NCBI RefSeq assembly: GCF_000380485.1
Contig: NZ_AQYG01000050.1
Coordinates: 186,001-250,000, forward strand
Reading direction: 5' to 3'
Length of the DNA stretch: 64,000 bases
Source of the DNA: Jongsikchunia kroppenstedtii DSM 45133
GTDB taxonomy: Bacteria; Actinomycetota; Actinomycetes; Mycobacteriales; Mycobacteriaceae
Positions 26,523-33,138 of the stretch are shown here, one piece after another; within the stretch, counting starts at the first letter, position 1, and every line of letters begins with the position of its first letter. The notes beneath the pieces are model-generated. The model ran no database searches. It worked only from the letters and a program-made list of their open reading frames with translations, and was not told the DNA's origin. The translations under genes and the position numbers were made by a program.

Positions 26523-26710
26523 TACGAAGTGAAGGTCAACGTCATCGGTGCCGGACGCGGCGCGATGAACTCGGGCTGCTCTTGCACCGCGGCGATGTTC
26601 GTCGAAGCGATGTCGAGATAGCGCTCGTACAGAACGCCCGCCTCACTCATCGCCCGGATCGGATCGATGTCGTCGGTGCACCGCGCAGCAGTCATGCGCC
26701 AATAATGCAT
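26522..26710 (-). CDS. Small hypothetical protein coupled to the SDH_sah protease
   Basis: A 62-aa frame starting MHYWRMTAARCTDDIDPIRAMSEAG and ending in a Thr/Pro-rich tail, with one-base overlap (TAGTG) to the protease start. The frame is open to 26,827, but the upstream part looks non-coding. The segment is low-GC like the protease gene. No family was recognised; it may be a partner of the protease. Confidence 0.5.
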   Translation of the reverse strand: MHYWRMTAARCTDDIDPIRAMSEAGVLYERYLDIASTNIAAVQEQPEFIAPRPAPMTLTFTS

Positions 26711-26955
26711 CACGAACCTGAGAATTGAGGAATTTCGGCCATCTTGCGGTGGTGGAAAAAACGCCGGAGGGATAAACGGCGACTCACCACGGAGTCGCGT
26801 TTTGGCGCTGGTGGTTGAGATCTGCACCCCCTACCGGCCTGGGTCAGACCAGGGGGTTCGGATCGCGTGCGACTGACTGATTGGGCGACTCGCAGGTGAG
26901 TCGACGCTTGCACACACAGAGCTCTGAGGGTGCGTCGTGGGCCCGCTAAACGACG

Positions 26956-26999
26956 GCAGCCCCCTCGATGGCCCGGTGATGGACGGTCGAGGGGGCTGC
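26956..26999 (-). terminator. Hairpin downstream of the capsid gene
   Basis: Perfect 13-bp arms at 26,956-26,968 and 26,987-26,999 with an 18-base loop. On the minus strand it is followed by a short T-containing stretch (CCGTCGTTT). A probable terminator between the capsid operon and the low-GC cargo. Confidence 0.6.
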
Positions 27000-27060
27000 G
27001 TGTCTCGGTTCGATCCCTCTGGCCCAGGAGGAGACAACTTTCAGAGGGAGCTAGCCGAGG

Positions 27061-27086
27061 GGCCGGGCGCAGTTGAAGGCCCGGCC
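27061..27086 (-). terminator. Hairpin immediately after the capsid stop
   Basis: GGCCGGGC and GCCCGGCC (8-bp stem, 10-base loop), 7 bases beyond the capsid stop codon. Probably the first of two tandem terminators. Confidence 0.55.
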
Positions 27087-27093
27087 GGTCTTG

Positions 27094-28302
27094 TTAGGCC
27101 GAGGCGGTGGCGATCTTCACGACTCCCATCGGCTTGTACACGCTGAGTCCGAAGCGTCCCTCGGTACGTGCACGCACGTAGTTCTTCTGGAAGTCGTCGG
27201 ACACTGCATCGGACCAGCGGGTGTCGATCACGCCATCACTGTCGACGGTGACCGCCGAGAGGTCGAGCATCAGTGCGGTCTTGGCCGGCAGTGACCCGCA
27301 GACCACGGTCTGCACTCCCCACAGGCGGCGGGCAACGGCATCGACCGGGACACCACGCACGTCGGTGGCACCGCTGGTTGCGGTGAGCAACTCGAGCGCT
27401 TCCCAGTCGCCGGCCGACACCGCGAGTACGCCGGGTGTGTAGCCGGTGGCTTCGAGCTTGGTGATGCCCTTGCGCACCGAGGTGAGGATGTCGGTGGCGA
27501 ATGCCTGGGACTGGATGCCCGAGGTTCCGCAGATGCCGGTCAGGTTCTCCCCGCTGCCGTCGCCGTTGACGACCTGGGCCTCGACGGCGGTCCGCAGGCC
27601 GAACAGCAACTCGTCCTCGACGAACCGCTGCACCGCAGCATTGTCCGAAAGTGTGTAGGACGGAACCTGTTCGGACAGGTGCGCGATCACCCGCAGTCGG
27701 GCGTCGGTGCTGGTGAGTGTGTACACCGAGGTCGGCTTGGTGGCGCCCTCGGCGACCGTGGCGGCGTTGTTGGTGCGGGTTGTCTGACGCAGGTACGAAT
27801 ACGCCGGACTCGCCACTGTCTGCGCGATGAGAACATCGAGCAGCGACTGCGGTGGCTTGCCCATCTCGCCGATCGTGTCGGCCATCGGCATCGACGTCGA
27901 GTGCGAGCCGGACGCGATCACCGACTTGGCGCGCAGGCCATCGGGTCCGGTGATGGTGACCGGGCGTAGTGCGTTGTCCGCGATGTTGCGGGCGAGGCTC
28001 TTGGCGCGGCGGCCGGTGAGGCCGAGGTGACCGGACTTCGCGGCAGCGATGAGGTCACCGTCCTTGATGGCCGGGCCTACCTCGTCAGCGAGGGCGCGCG
28101 CATTGGCTAGCACCTCTTCGTCGGCAGTGACCGCTTTGAGCTGGTCGGTGAGGTCGCGGGCGCGTTGCATGGCCTCGTCGTACGCGGCCTTCTCATCAGT
28201 GGTGAAGTTGCGGTTCTCGGCCTGCGCTTTCTCCGCGATCTCGCGGGCGGTAGCGCAGGCCGCCTGCGCCGCTTCACGAAGGTTCTTCTTTCGAATACTC
28301 AT
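27094..28302 (-). CDS. Phage major capsid protein, HK97 fold
   Basis: A 402-aa protein. Residues 1 to about 75 form a charged coiled coil (LREAAQAACATAREIAEKAQAENRNFTTDEKAAYDEAM), the usual fused scaffold (delta) domain. The shell domain follows, with typical segments EGATKPTS, SLLDVLIAQTV, VEDELLFGLRTAVEAQVVNGDGSGENLTGI and the C-terminal RFGLSVYKPMGVVKIATA. The ATG at 28,302 has GGGAGA upstream. The neighbours encode no portal, protease or terminase, so maturation and packaging probably depend on a helper or lost functions. Confidence 0.93.
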   Translation of the reverse strand: MSIRKKNLREAAQAACATAREIAEKAQAENRNFTTDEKAAYDEAMQRARDLTDQLKAVTADEEVLANARALADEVGPAIKDGDLIAAAKSGHLGLTGRRAKSLARNIADNALRPVTITGPDGLRAKSVIASGSHSTSMPMADTIGEMGKPPQSLLDVLIAQTVASPAYSYLRQTTRTNNAATVAEGATKPTSVYTLTSTDARLRVIAHLSEQVPSYTLSDNAAVQRFVEDELLFGLRTAVEAQVVNGDGSGENLTGICGTSGIQSQAFATDILTSVRKGITKLEATGYTPGVLAVSAGDWEALELLTATSGATDVRGVPVDAVARRLWGVQTVVCGSLPAKTALMLDLSAVTVDSDGVIDTRWSDAVSDDFQKNYVRARTEGRFGLSVYKPMGVVKIATASA

Positions 28303-28614
28303 GGTTGGTTCTCCCATTCGGATTGCCCCCTGTGTGTGAATCACGTTGGGCGGGTGAACAAATGCGCATAGTTGCAGCACTTGATGTGAGTTGCCGGGGA
28401 GACGGGGCCGGCGGGCGTGGCCCCTAAGTGCGGGACGGTTCCCTTCGAGCCTGGCCTGAGCCTGGTCTTTGAGATGAGTTGCGAGACGGACGTGTTGGGC
28501 GTGGCCTACCAGTTGTCGTACGACGCTGGCGACGGTTCCCTGGACGCTGGCCTTCACAAGCTCTGGGGCTGATTTTACTGGAGGCTGACGGCAAATACGC
28601 GGCGTCGTGAGGTG
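28303..28614. other. Region upstream of the capsid gene, no assigned gene
   Basis: Of 312 bases, most could be read in the capsid frame without stops up to a GTG at 28,557, but the product has no recognisable family character. Two copies of GACGGTTCCCT (28,434-28,444 and 28,531-28,541), each followed after a few bases by CTGGCC, lie 97 bases apart and may be control sites for the capsid promoter. Confidence 0.5.
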
Positions 28615-28758
28615 TCAGCGTGGCGGATCGTCGTGCCACACATCGCCATCCCACTCCGGCGCGGTCTCGGCCGGCACCTCGATCCACTGCCCGCGATGCC
28701 ACGCCCGTCGTAGTTCCGGCCCGCCGACGCTCGTGTCCGCGGGGTCGTCGTCAGTCAT
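28615..28758 (-). CDS. Small acidic phage protein
   Basis: A 47-aa protein beginning MTDDDPADTSVGGPELRRAW and ending EWDGDVWHDDPPR. The ATG at 28,758 overlaps the end of the upstream gene by 8 bases (ATGACTGA), so translation is probably coupled. Trp- and Asp-rich; no family was recognised. Confidence 0.5.
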   Translation of the reverse strand: MTDDDPADTSVGGPELRRAWHRGQWIEVPAETAPEWDGDVWHDDPPR

Positions 28759-29029
28759 CGTCGCCACCGAGCGCGAGGTCGAGCAGCACCATGTCGCAGG
28801 TCTTGATCGCCGATTCGACACTGCCGGCGTTGATGATCAGTTGCTCGGACATGCCGGAAACCAGCTCGGCGATGATGCCGACCAGCGCGACTTCTTGGCC
28901 GTCGGACCATGCGGCATCGAGCAGCTCGGACACATCACTGTCAGAGCCGGTGAGGTTGGCCCGCAGCAGCTGCGCGGCACGGCGGCGATTGATGTTCGGG
29001 TCGTCCATTGTTGGGTGTGTGGGTGTCAT
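28751..29029 (-). CDS. Small phage protein of unknown function
   Basis: A 92-aa acidic, helical protein (RRRAAQLLRANLTGSDSDVSELLDAAW ... GIIAELVSGMSEQLIINAG). The ATG at 29,029 overlaps the WhiB-like stop by 4 bases (ATGA). It is part of a chain of coupled genes from the repressor side to the capsid. No family was recognised. Confidence 0.6.
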   Translation of the reverse strand: MTPTHPTMDDPNINRRRAAQLLRANLTGSDSDVSELLDAAWSDGQEVALVGIIAELVSGMSEQLIINAGSVESAIKTCDMVLLDLALGGDDD

Positions 29030-29346
29030 GCTGCGTCTCGCTTTCGGGGTCGGGCTTTGCGGGCTGGTGACGGTTGTCCGCGGCCGGGAAGATGACCGGC
29101 GACTGTCGATCGTTTGGTGGTGGCGGTCCACTCGGTGCACGCCGCACGGGCCGGGCAGGTGGCGCAGATCTTCTCGGCGGCGCGATGCCGGTAGCTGATC
29201 AGCGCGGGCTCGTCGTCGGGCTCGGGTTCGTCGAACAACTCCGACCGGCCGAGGCACGCGGCGCCGGGCAGCAGCGGCACACCGGCGAGGATCTGGCCGA
29301 CGAGAGCGATCCAGCCATCGGCATCGGCGCCCTTGTGGCGGGTCAC
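29026..29346 (-). CDS. WhiB-like iron-sulfur protein (phage-encoded)
   Basis: A 106-aa protein with the WhiB cysteine pattern: Cys31 in GAACLG followed by LFDEP, then CATCPARAAC giving Cys61, Cys64 and Cys70, then TEW. These four Cys would bind a [4Fe-4S] cluster. The usual turn motif G-(I/V)-W-G-G after the cluster is replaced by a GHLPGRG segment, and the tail is basic (ARKARPRKR). The GTG start overlaps the ATPase stop by 4 bases. Phage WhiB proteins are known to interfere with host WhiB regulation; that role here is inference. Confidence 0.8.
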   Translation of the reverse strand: MTRHKGADADGWIALVGQILAGVPLLPGAACLGRSELFDEPEPDDEPALISYRHRAAEKICATCPARAACTEWTATTKRSTVAGHLPGRGQPSPARKARPRKRDAA

Positions 29347-30695
29347 GATGCTTCCCGTCCGGTGGTGTCGACGGGCCGTCCGGCGCGGGTACGCCTCCGT
29401 TTCCGCGGCGGGTTCACCGAATGGTGCTGGCGCATGGCGGCGAGCGGGGTTGGCACAGAGCGCGGGTTTTCACCACACTCCTGCGCTCTGCTCCCTGCTC
29501 CCTGAAAACCGGCTCTGACCTCACAGGGAGCAGGGAGCAGGCTCTCAGGTGTAGTACTCCCTGCCCGCTCTCTGCTCCCTGCTCGGAGGGCCGTCAGATC
29601 CGGCTCCCGAACCGACGAGGAAGGTCGATCCTCCGTTTCACTCGTCGGTATCGACCACCACCACGGGCCGGGATTGACTGGCCTGCTCGCCTCGGCGCCG
29701 ATCCGCGACTTCGATCGTTTCGCTTTGTCCTTCGAGTACCCGGCCGCATCGGCGGCCGTGAAGATCTCGGAGGCAAGGACCGGGCCGCACGAGAGCATTG
29801 AGCGCAGCCACGAATCAATCTCGTCGTGATCCTGCGACGACTTGGGTGGTGCCATGCCGGCCGATCGGAGTACATCGCCGACGGTTCGGTCGGAGTTGCC
29901 GACGAGGACGAATCGACCGACCTCGGCGCTGCGACCCGAATCGGTTGTGACGGTCACCGGCTCGATCCGGTAGGTGATTGCGAGATCCTCGTCGCCGATG
30001 GAATTCTTCTCCTGCGACATGATGCGGTCGCCGTCGTCGGAGTCGGGGTCCTTGGCGAACCCGAACACCGCACGGGCGACTTCACCGAATGCACTCGAAC
30101 CGTTGATGCCGGCCACCACGTCGCCGTTGCCGGACTTGTTCAGGTGCGCGACGCCGATGACGATGCCGTTGATCTTCTCCGCGAGCTGGGCCCACGGTTC
30201 GACGAGGTTGCGTACTTCGTTGTTGCGGTTGATGTCCGTCTTAGACCCGATCGTCGACATCAGCGGGTCGACCACCACGACGGTGATTTTGTGGGCAACC
30301 AGCAAGCTGGCGAGCTCGTCCATGTCGTGCGCTGATAGGAATCGCACGGCCTGACCGTCGAGGGTGACCTCGGGGAAGTAGATCCGCGACATGTCGGCAC
30401 CGGCAGCGCGCAGCCCAGGCTTGCCGATATAGGTCACCGACTCCTCGGAGCCGATCCATGCGACATTCTGCGGCTGACCGAGCCAGCAGCCGGCGACCGT
30501 GCCTCTGCTGTAGTTCGCGGCGTCCTGGCGGGCGCGAGTCGACTTTCCGGCACCAGGGCGGCCGGCGTAGATAGCCAAGGTGCCCAACGCGATACGGCCC
30601 TTTCCGTCGTACTCCCACGCCCATGTGGGTACATCGTCATGGATATTTGTTGCCGGGCGCAGTGACAGCACGCGCTCGTAGGTGTTGTCTGCCAT
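29343..30695 (-). CDS. RecA/DnaB-like replication ATPase (AAA_25, RepA-like)
   Basis: A 450-aa protein. The RecA-like ATPase core has Walker A GRPGAGKST at residues 45-53, a Walker B-type strand VVVVDPL at 139-145, and the sensor-like region VAHLNKSGNGDVVAGINGSSAFGEVAR. A C-terminal winged-helix-like region (EIFTAADAAGYSKDKAKRSKSRIG) and a long disordered tail follow. This layout fits plasmid and phage RepA-type helicase or primase-loader ATPases. Its start overlaps the stop of the DUF2742-like gene by one base. Its 3' coding part holds inverted GGGAGCA repeats that may form an origin. Confidence 0.82.
   Translation of the reverse strand: MADNTYERVLSLRPATNIHDDVPTWAWEYDGKGRIALGTLAIYAGRPGAGKSTRARQDAANYSRGTVAGCWLGQPQNVAWIGSEESVTYIGKPGLRAAGADMSRIYFPEVTLDGQAVRFLSAHDMDELASLLVAHKITVVVVDPLMSTIGSKTDINRNNEVRNLVEPWAQLAEKINGIVIGVAHLNKSGNGDVVAGINGSSAFGEVARAVFGFAKDPDSDDGDRIMSQEKNSIGDEDLAITYRIEPVTVTTDSGRSAEVGRFVLVGNSDRTVGDVLRSAGMAPPKSSQDHDEIDSWLRSMLSCGPVLASEIFTAADAAGYSKDKAKRSKSRIGAEASRPVNPGPWWWSIPTSETEDRPSSSVREPDLTALRAGSRERAGSTTPESLLPAPCEVRAGFQGAGSRAQECGENPRSVPTPLAAMRQHHSVNPPRKRRRTRAGRPVDTTGREAS
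29488..29540. repeat. 17-bp inverted repeat of GGGAGCA units inside the ATPase gene (possible origin)
   Basis: CTGCTCCCTGCTCCCTG at 29,488-29,504 and its exact complement at 29,524-29,540. A further TGCTCCC follows near 29,575. Each arm is itself two copies of a 7-base unit. Iterated sites within or beside a rep gene are typical of replication origins. Confidence 0.5.
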
Positions 30696-31015
30696 CAGGC
30701 GGCCTTTCGTCGAAGATGAGGGTGAGATTCGTAGAACTCATCCCGGTCACGGAGTCGCTTGGCGACGGCGGACCAATCTTGTTGTGCAGCAACATCGAGA
30801 GCAGTCTGTTTCAGCGCCCATTCGCGTTGGTCGCGTTGAGCGAGTTCGGTTTCGAGCGCCCACCAGCTGCCTGCCACGATCAGCCCGGACAGCTTGGCCG
30901 GGTCGTCGTCGAGTAGCTCTATCCACTCGACGCTGCCGGCGATCGGTGCGACGGATAGAACCCGGCGCCGCACGAATGCGGCAACCGGATTCCACCTGAT
31001 CGGTTCCTCGATCAC
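30695..31015 (-). CDS. DUF2742-like phage protein
   Basis: A 106-aa protein (IEEPIRWNPVAAFVRRRVL ... EWIELLDDDPAKLSGLIVAG ... DWSAVAKRLRDRDEFYESHPHL). The order W-x-PV-x-x-FV, the DDxDPxK-like block, WAL-like segment and DWxAVA...RDxxEF resemble DUF2742 proteins of the mycobacterial phiRv1/phiRv2 elements, judged from memory. The GTG at 31,015 overlaps the stop of the upstream zinc-ribbon gene by 4 bases (GTGA). Function unknown. Confidence 0.65.
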   Translation of the reverse strand: MIEEPIRWNPVAAFVRRRVLSVAPIAGSVEWIELLDDDPAKLSGLIVAGSWWALETELAQRDQREWALKQTALDVAAQQDWSAVAKRLRDRDEFYESHPHLRRKAA

Positions 31016-31188
31016 GCCGCCTCCCGACGTGCACACGAGGGGCCCAGACGACGATCAACCGAGTGATCGGCTGTCAGCGGATGGCCGCAGCGGCGACACG
31101 GGACACTGACCCGATACCCGGCGTCCCTGAGGATTTCGAGTAGTTCGTCGTCGGTCGGGTTGAAGATGACGCGGCTCGTCTTACTCAT
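31012..31188 (-). CDS. Small zinc-ribbon protein, DUF6011-like
   Basis: A 58-aa protein starting MSKTSRVIFNPTDDELLEIL. It has CRRCGHPLT followed by SVDRRLGPSC, the C-x-x-C-G...L-G-P-x-C pattern of DUF6011-type phage proteins, which probably binds zinc. The ATG overlaps the upstream tiny gene by 8 bases (ATGAGTAA) and its own stop overlaps the next start by 4 bases. Confidence 0.7.
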   Translation of the reverse strand: MSKTSRVIFNPTDDELLEILRDAGYRVSVPCRRCGHPLTADHSVDRRLGPSCARREAA

Positions 31189-31303
31189 CGACCCACCTGC
31201 CTCGGTCGATCTCGATCGGCTCCGGCTCGGGTGTGTACGAGGCGATCCCGAGGCCGATGCAGCTGACGCCTGCGATGATGAGAAACGTTGCGATCCAGAT
31301 CAT
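31181..31303 (-). CDS. Tiny single-pass membrane protein
   Basis: A 40-aa frame starting MIWIATFLIIAGVSCIGLGI, one membrane helix, then an acidic Pro/Glu tail (PEPEPIEIDRGRW). The ATG overlaps the upstream stop by 4 bases (ATGA) and the stop overlaps the next start by 8 bases, so it is locked into a coupled translation chain. It could be a small membrane regulator; no homologue is known to me. Confidence 0.55.
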   Translation of the reverse strand: MIWIATFLIIAGVSCIGLGIASYTPEPEPIEIDRGRWVDE

Positions 31304-31983
31304 TCGGACTCACCACCACTGCGGAGCATCCAGTCGGTGTGCCGTGCGCGATCGCGGGTCGCCCACGCGGCAGCCTCCAGAAGGTGGCGGCCCATCTCGA
31401 TCGCGGCCTCTGGCGTCAGGTGCAGCGCTTCACCCTGGCGTCCGAACACCACGCTGATTTCGTACGTCAGGACCGGCGCGTCAAATTCGGGCTGGTTGTT
31501 GCCGAACCGCTCGACACCGACGTGCATGTGCGGCGAGGGTGTGTCATCGCTACCGGGTGCGATCACGTCTGCAATCCACGTCGAGTCGACGTTTTCGACG
31601 TACTCGCCCGCCTCCTCGGGCAGCTCTGGCACATAGCTGAGAGCGGCGGCGAAGTCGGCGAGGTCATGGGGCAGGCGATGCGCCTGGCCAGCCCTGTTCT
31701 GCTCGCCGGGATGCGCCTCGTCATGGTCGAGGCTGCGCGCTGCTGCTGCGGCCCGAGAGAGCGCGGCTGCGAGCCGATCTGCCTGATCGGGACGCATCGG
31801 GTCATCGCCGGTCTCGTGCAGTTCGCCGTCAGCCATCTGGGACTCGTGGCAGATCTGCACGAATGCGCCTTCACCAGCTCCAGGCAGGAGGTAGGCGTCG
31901 GCGAAGATTTTCTTCCCTGAGACGTTCGTGCTCACGCCCGTGCGGACGGTGATGAGGTCGGCCGGGGTAGGTACAGTTGTCAT
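31300..31983 (-). CDS. Phage protein of unknown function
   Basis: A 227-aa acidic soluble protein (MTTVPTPADLITVRTGVSTN ... WMLRSGGESE), with the C-terminal helix LTPEAAIEMGRHLLEAAAW. The ATG at 31,983 has AAGGAAG 7 bases upstream, which decides the start; the frame is open upstream over the excisionase end. It is the first large gene of the rightward part of the minus-strand operon. No family was recognised. Confidence 0.6.
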   Translation of the reverse strand: MTTVPTPADLITVRTGVSTNVSGKKIFADAYLLPGAGEGAFVQICHESQMADGELHETGDDPMRPDQADRLAAALSRAAAAARSLDHDEAHPGEQNRAGQAHRLPHDLADFAAALSYVPELPEEAGEYVENVDSTWIADVIAPGSDDTPSPHMHVGVERFGNNQPEFDAPVLTYEISVVFGRQGEALHLTPEAAIEMGRHLLEAAAWATRDRARHTDWMLRSGGESE

Positions 31984-32140
31984 TGTTCTTCCTTCTGTCA
32001 TTTGGTGAGTGGGGTTGGACAAGACGGCCTCGGAGGCGGCAACCTCCGGGGTCGTCTTGTTTGCACCGACCAAATCGTCGGTGTCGTCGTCGGGCGGATA
32101 GCCGAGGCCGAGATCCGCAGCAGATTCCATCGCGGCGTAG

Positions 32141-32365
32141 TCAGGCCGCATCAGATCCGCCCGGTGTAACGGTGTTCGCATCGAGGTACGCGTAGACATC
32201 GGACCAGGCGTAGAGCACGCGCCGGCCGTGTTTGACGTACGGAATCCCCTTGCTCAGGTACCGATCCTGAGCGAGGGAACCCGTTGTGGTGTGCAGCATT
32301 TCGGCCACCTGCTCTGGGGTGCCATAGGACGACACTTGTGCGGCTGTCCCTTGATGGTTGGGCAT
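32141..32365 (-). CDS. Excisionase-like helix-turn-helix protein
   Basis: A 74-aa protein of the HTH_17/excisionase type (TPEQVAEMLHTTTGSLAQDRYLSKGIPYVKHGRRVLYAWSDVYAYL). The ATG at 32,365 has AAGG 9 bases upstream. It is the first gene of the long minus-strand operon, divergent from the repressor, so it could direct excision and early control. Confidence 0.8.
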   Translation of the reverse strand: MPNHQGTAAQVSSYGTPEQVAEMLHTTTGSLAQDRYLSKGIPYVKHGRRVLYAWSDVYAYLDANTVTPGGSDAA

Positions 32366-32472
32366 GTGATCCATCCTTTCAATCAACCTACGTGATTTCC
32401 AGTAGGTTGATATGAGCGAATCACATGCCGATAGAAGTGTCAAGCAACTGAAAATCCAGTAGCGTGTCCCGC
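32366..32472. promoter_or_regulatory. Divergent control region with palindromic operator
   Basis: A perfect 10-bp inverted repeat ATCAACCTAC-N10-GTAGGTTGAT at 32,382-32,411 and a direct repeat TCCAGTAG at 32,398 and 32,455 lie between excisionase and repressor. The 20-bp centre spacing suits a dimer on one DNA face. The repressor probably binds here to silence the minus-strand operon. Confidence 0.65.
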
Positions 32473-33138
32473 ATGGACTCCGTTTCACTCGCGTCGGCCG
32501 TCGGCGCCGCCGCCAAGAAGCACCGGACAGGCCACGGCACAACGCTGGATTCGGTGGCGCGCGAAGCGCGGTCTGTCGGACTCCGATGGTCCGAGTCTCG
32601 CGTAGGCGATTTCGAAGGCGGTCGGGTTGCTCCCGCACTCGGAACACTCATCGCCGCGGCGGCTGCATACGGCGCCGCCACCAACACGGTGCTAACTCTC
32701 GTCGACCTAGTCCCCAATGATGTCGATCGCATGGAAATTACTGCAACACTTACATTTTCGGCAGACAAGCTACGTCGAATACTTGGAGGCGGTCCCGTGG
32801 AGGCAAGCGCGGGCGACGTGTACACCGCGGATGAGATCCGACAGTCCGCATCGGATGGACTAGCCGCTATCCGCAAGGCCGCAGTTCGATTTCCAGACGT
32901 TGCACTCGCTGACGTCGAGGCCGCCGAGCGCGCAGCCGGCACCGCAACCGATCGGATAGCTCGCGACCTCGGCCAACCCCGCCACATGGTGGTGACGGCC
33001 TCCGTCGCCTTGTGGGGACACGCGGTCGAGACAGAACGAGACCGGATCGCTGGGCCCCACGCCAATGCGCAGAAGAAGGGGCAAGTGCTACGCGCACTAA
33101 AGGCTGAGTTGAGGGCGGCGGTCGATGGCAACGATTGA
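32473..33138 (+). CDS. Phage immunity repressor, XRE-like
   Basis: A 221-aa protein. The N-terminal HTH region contains SESRVGDFEGGRVAPALGTLIAAA, and the C-terminal domain ends LWGHAVETERDRIAGPHANAQKKG. It is homologous to the HTH gene at 24,699. No membrane segment. No clear Shine-Dalgarno lies before the ATG at 32,473, and a GTG at 32,464 is possible; leaderless translation would fit. It overlaps the integrase start by 14 bases. Confidence 0.8.
   Translation: MDSVSLASAVGAAAKKHRTGHGTTLDSVAREARSVGLRWSESRVGDFEGGRVAPALGTLIAAAAAYGAATNTVLTLVDLVPNDVDRMEITATLTFSADKLRRILGGGPVEASAGDVYTADEIRQSASDGLAAIRKAAVRFPDVALADVEAAERAAGTATDRIARDLGQPRHMVVTASVALWGHAVETERDRIAGPHANAQKKGQVLRALKAELRAAVDGND

Larger units (their letters stand above)
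26711..27093. other. Non-coding gap with two hairpins
   Basis: No convincing gene in 383 bases. It holds a 13-bp perfect stem at 26,956-26,999 (GCAGCCCCCTCGA and complement) and an 8-bp stem at 27,061-27,086 just after the capsid stop. The sequence after the first hairpin (GGTTCGATCCC) resembles a tRNA T-arm, but no cloverleaf could be built. Confidence 0.6.

Noticed and set aside
26939-27025. A tRNA-like gene in the prophage
   Set aside because: GGTTCGATCCC looks like a T-arm, but no D-arm or anticodon stem fits and the acceptor pairs over only five bases. The long stem is better read as a terminator.
28303-28557. An N-terminal extension of the capsid protein or a small terminase gene
   Set aside because: The frame is open and could start at a GTG, but it shows no terminase or scaffold motif and the ATG at 28,302 has a good ribosome site.
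29488-29582. A CRISPR array or phase-variable tract
   Set aside because: Units are short, partly inverted and embedded in a coding frame; an origin-like iteron is a better reading.
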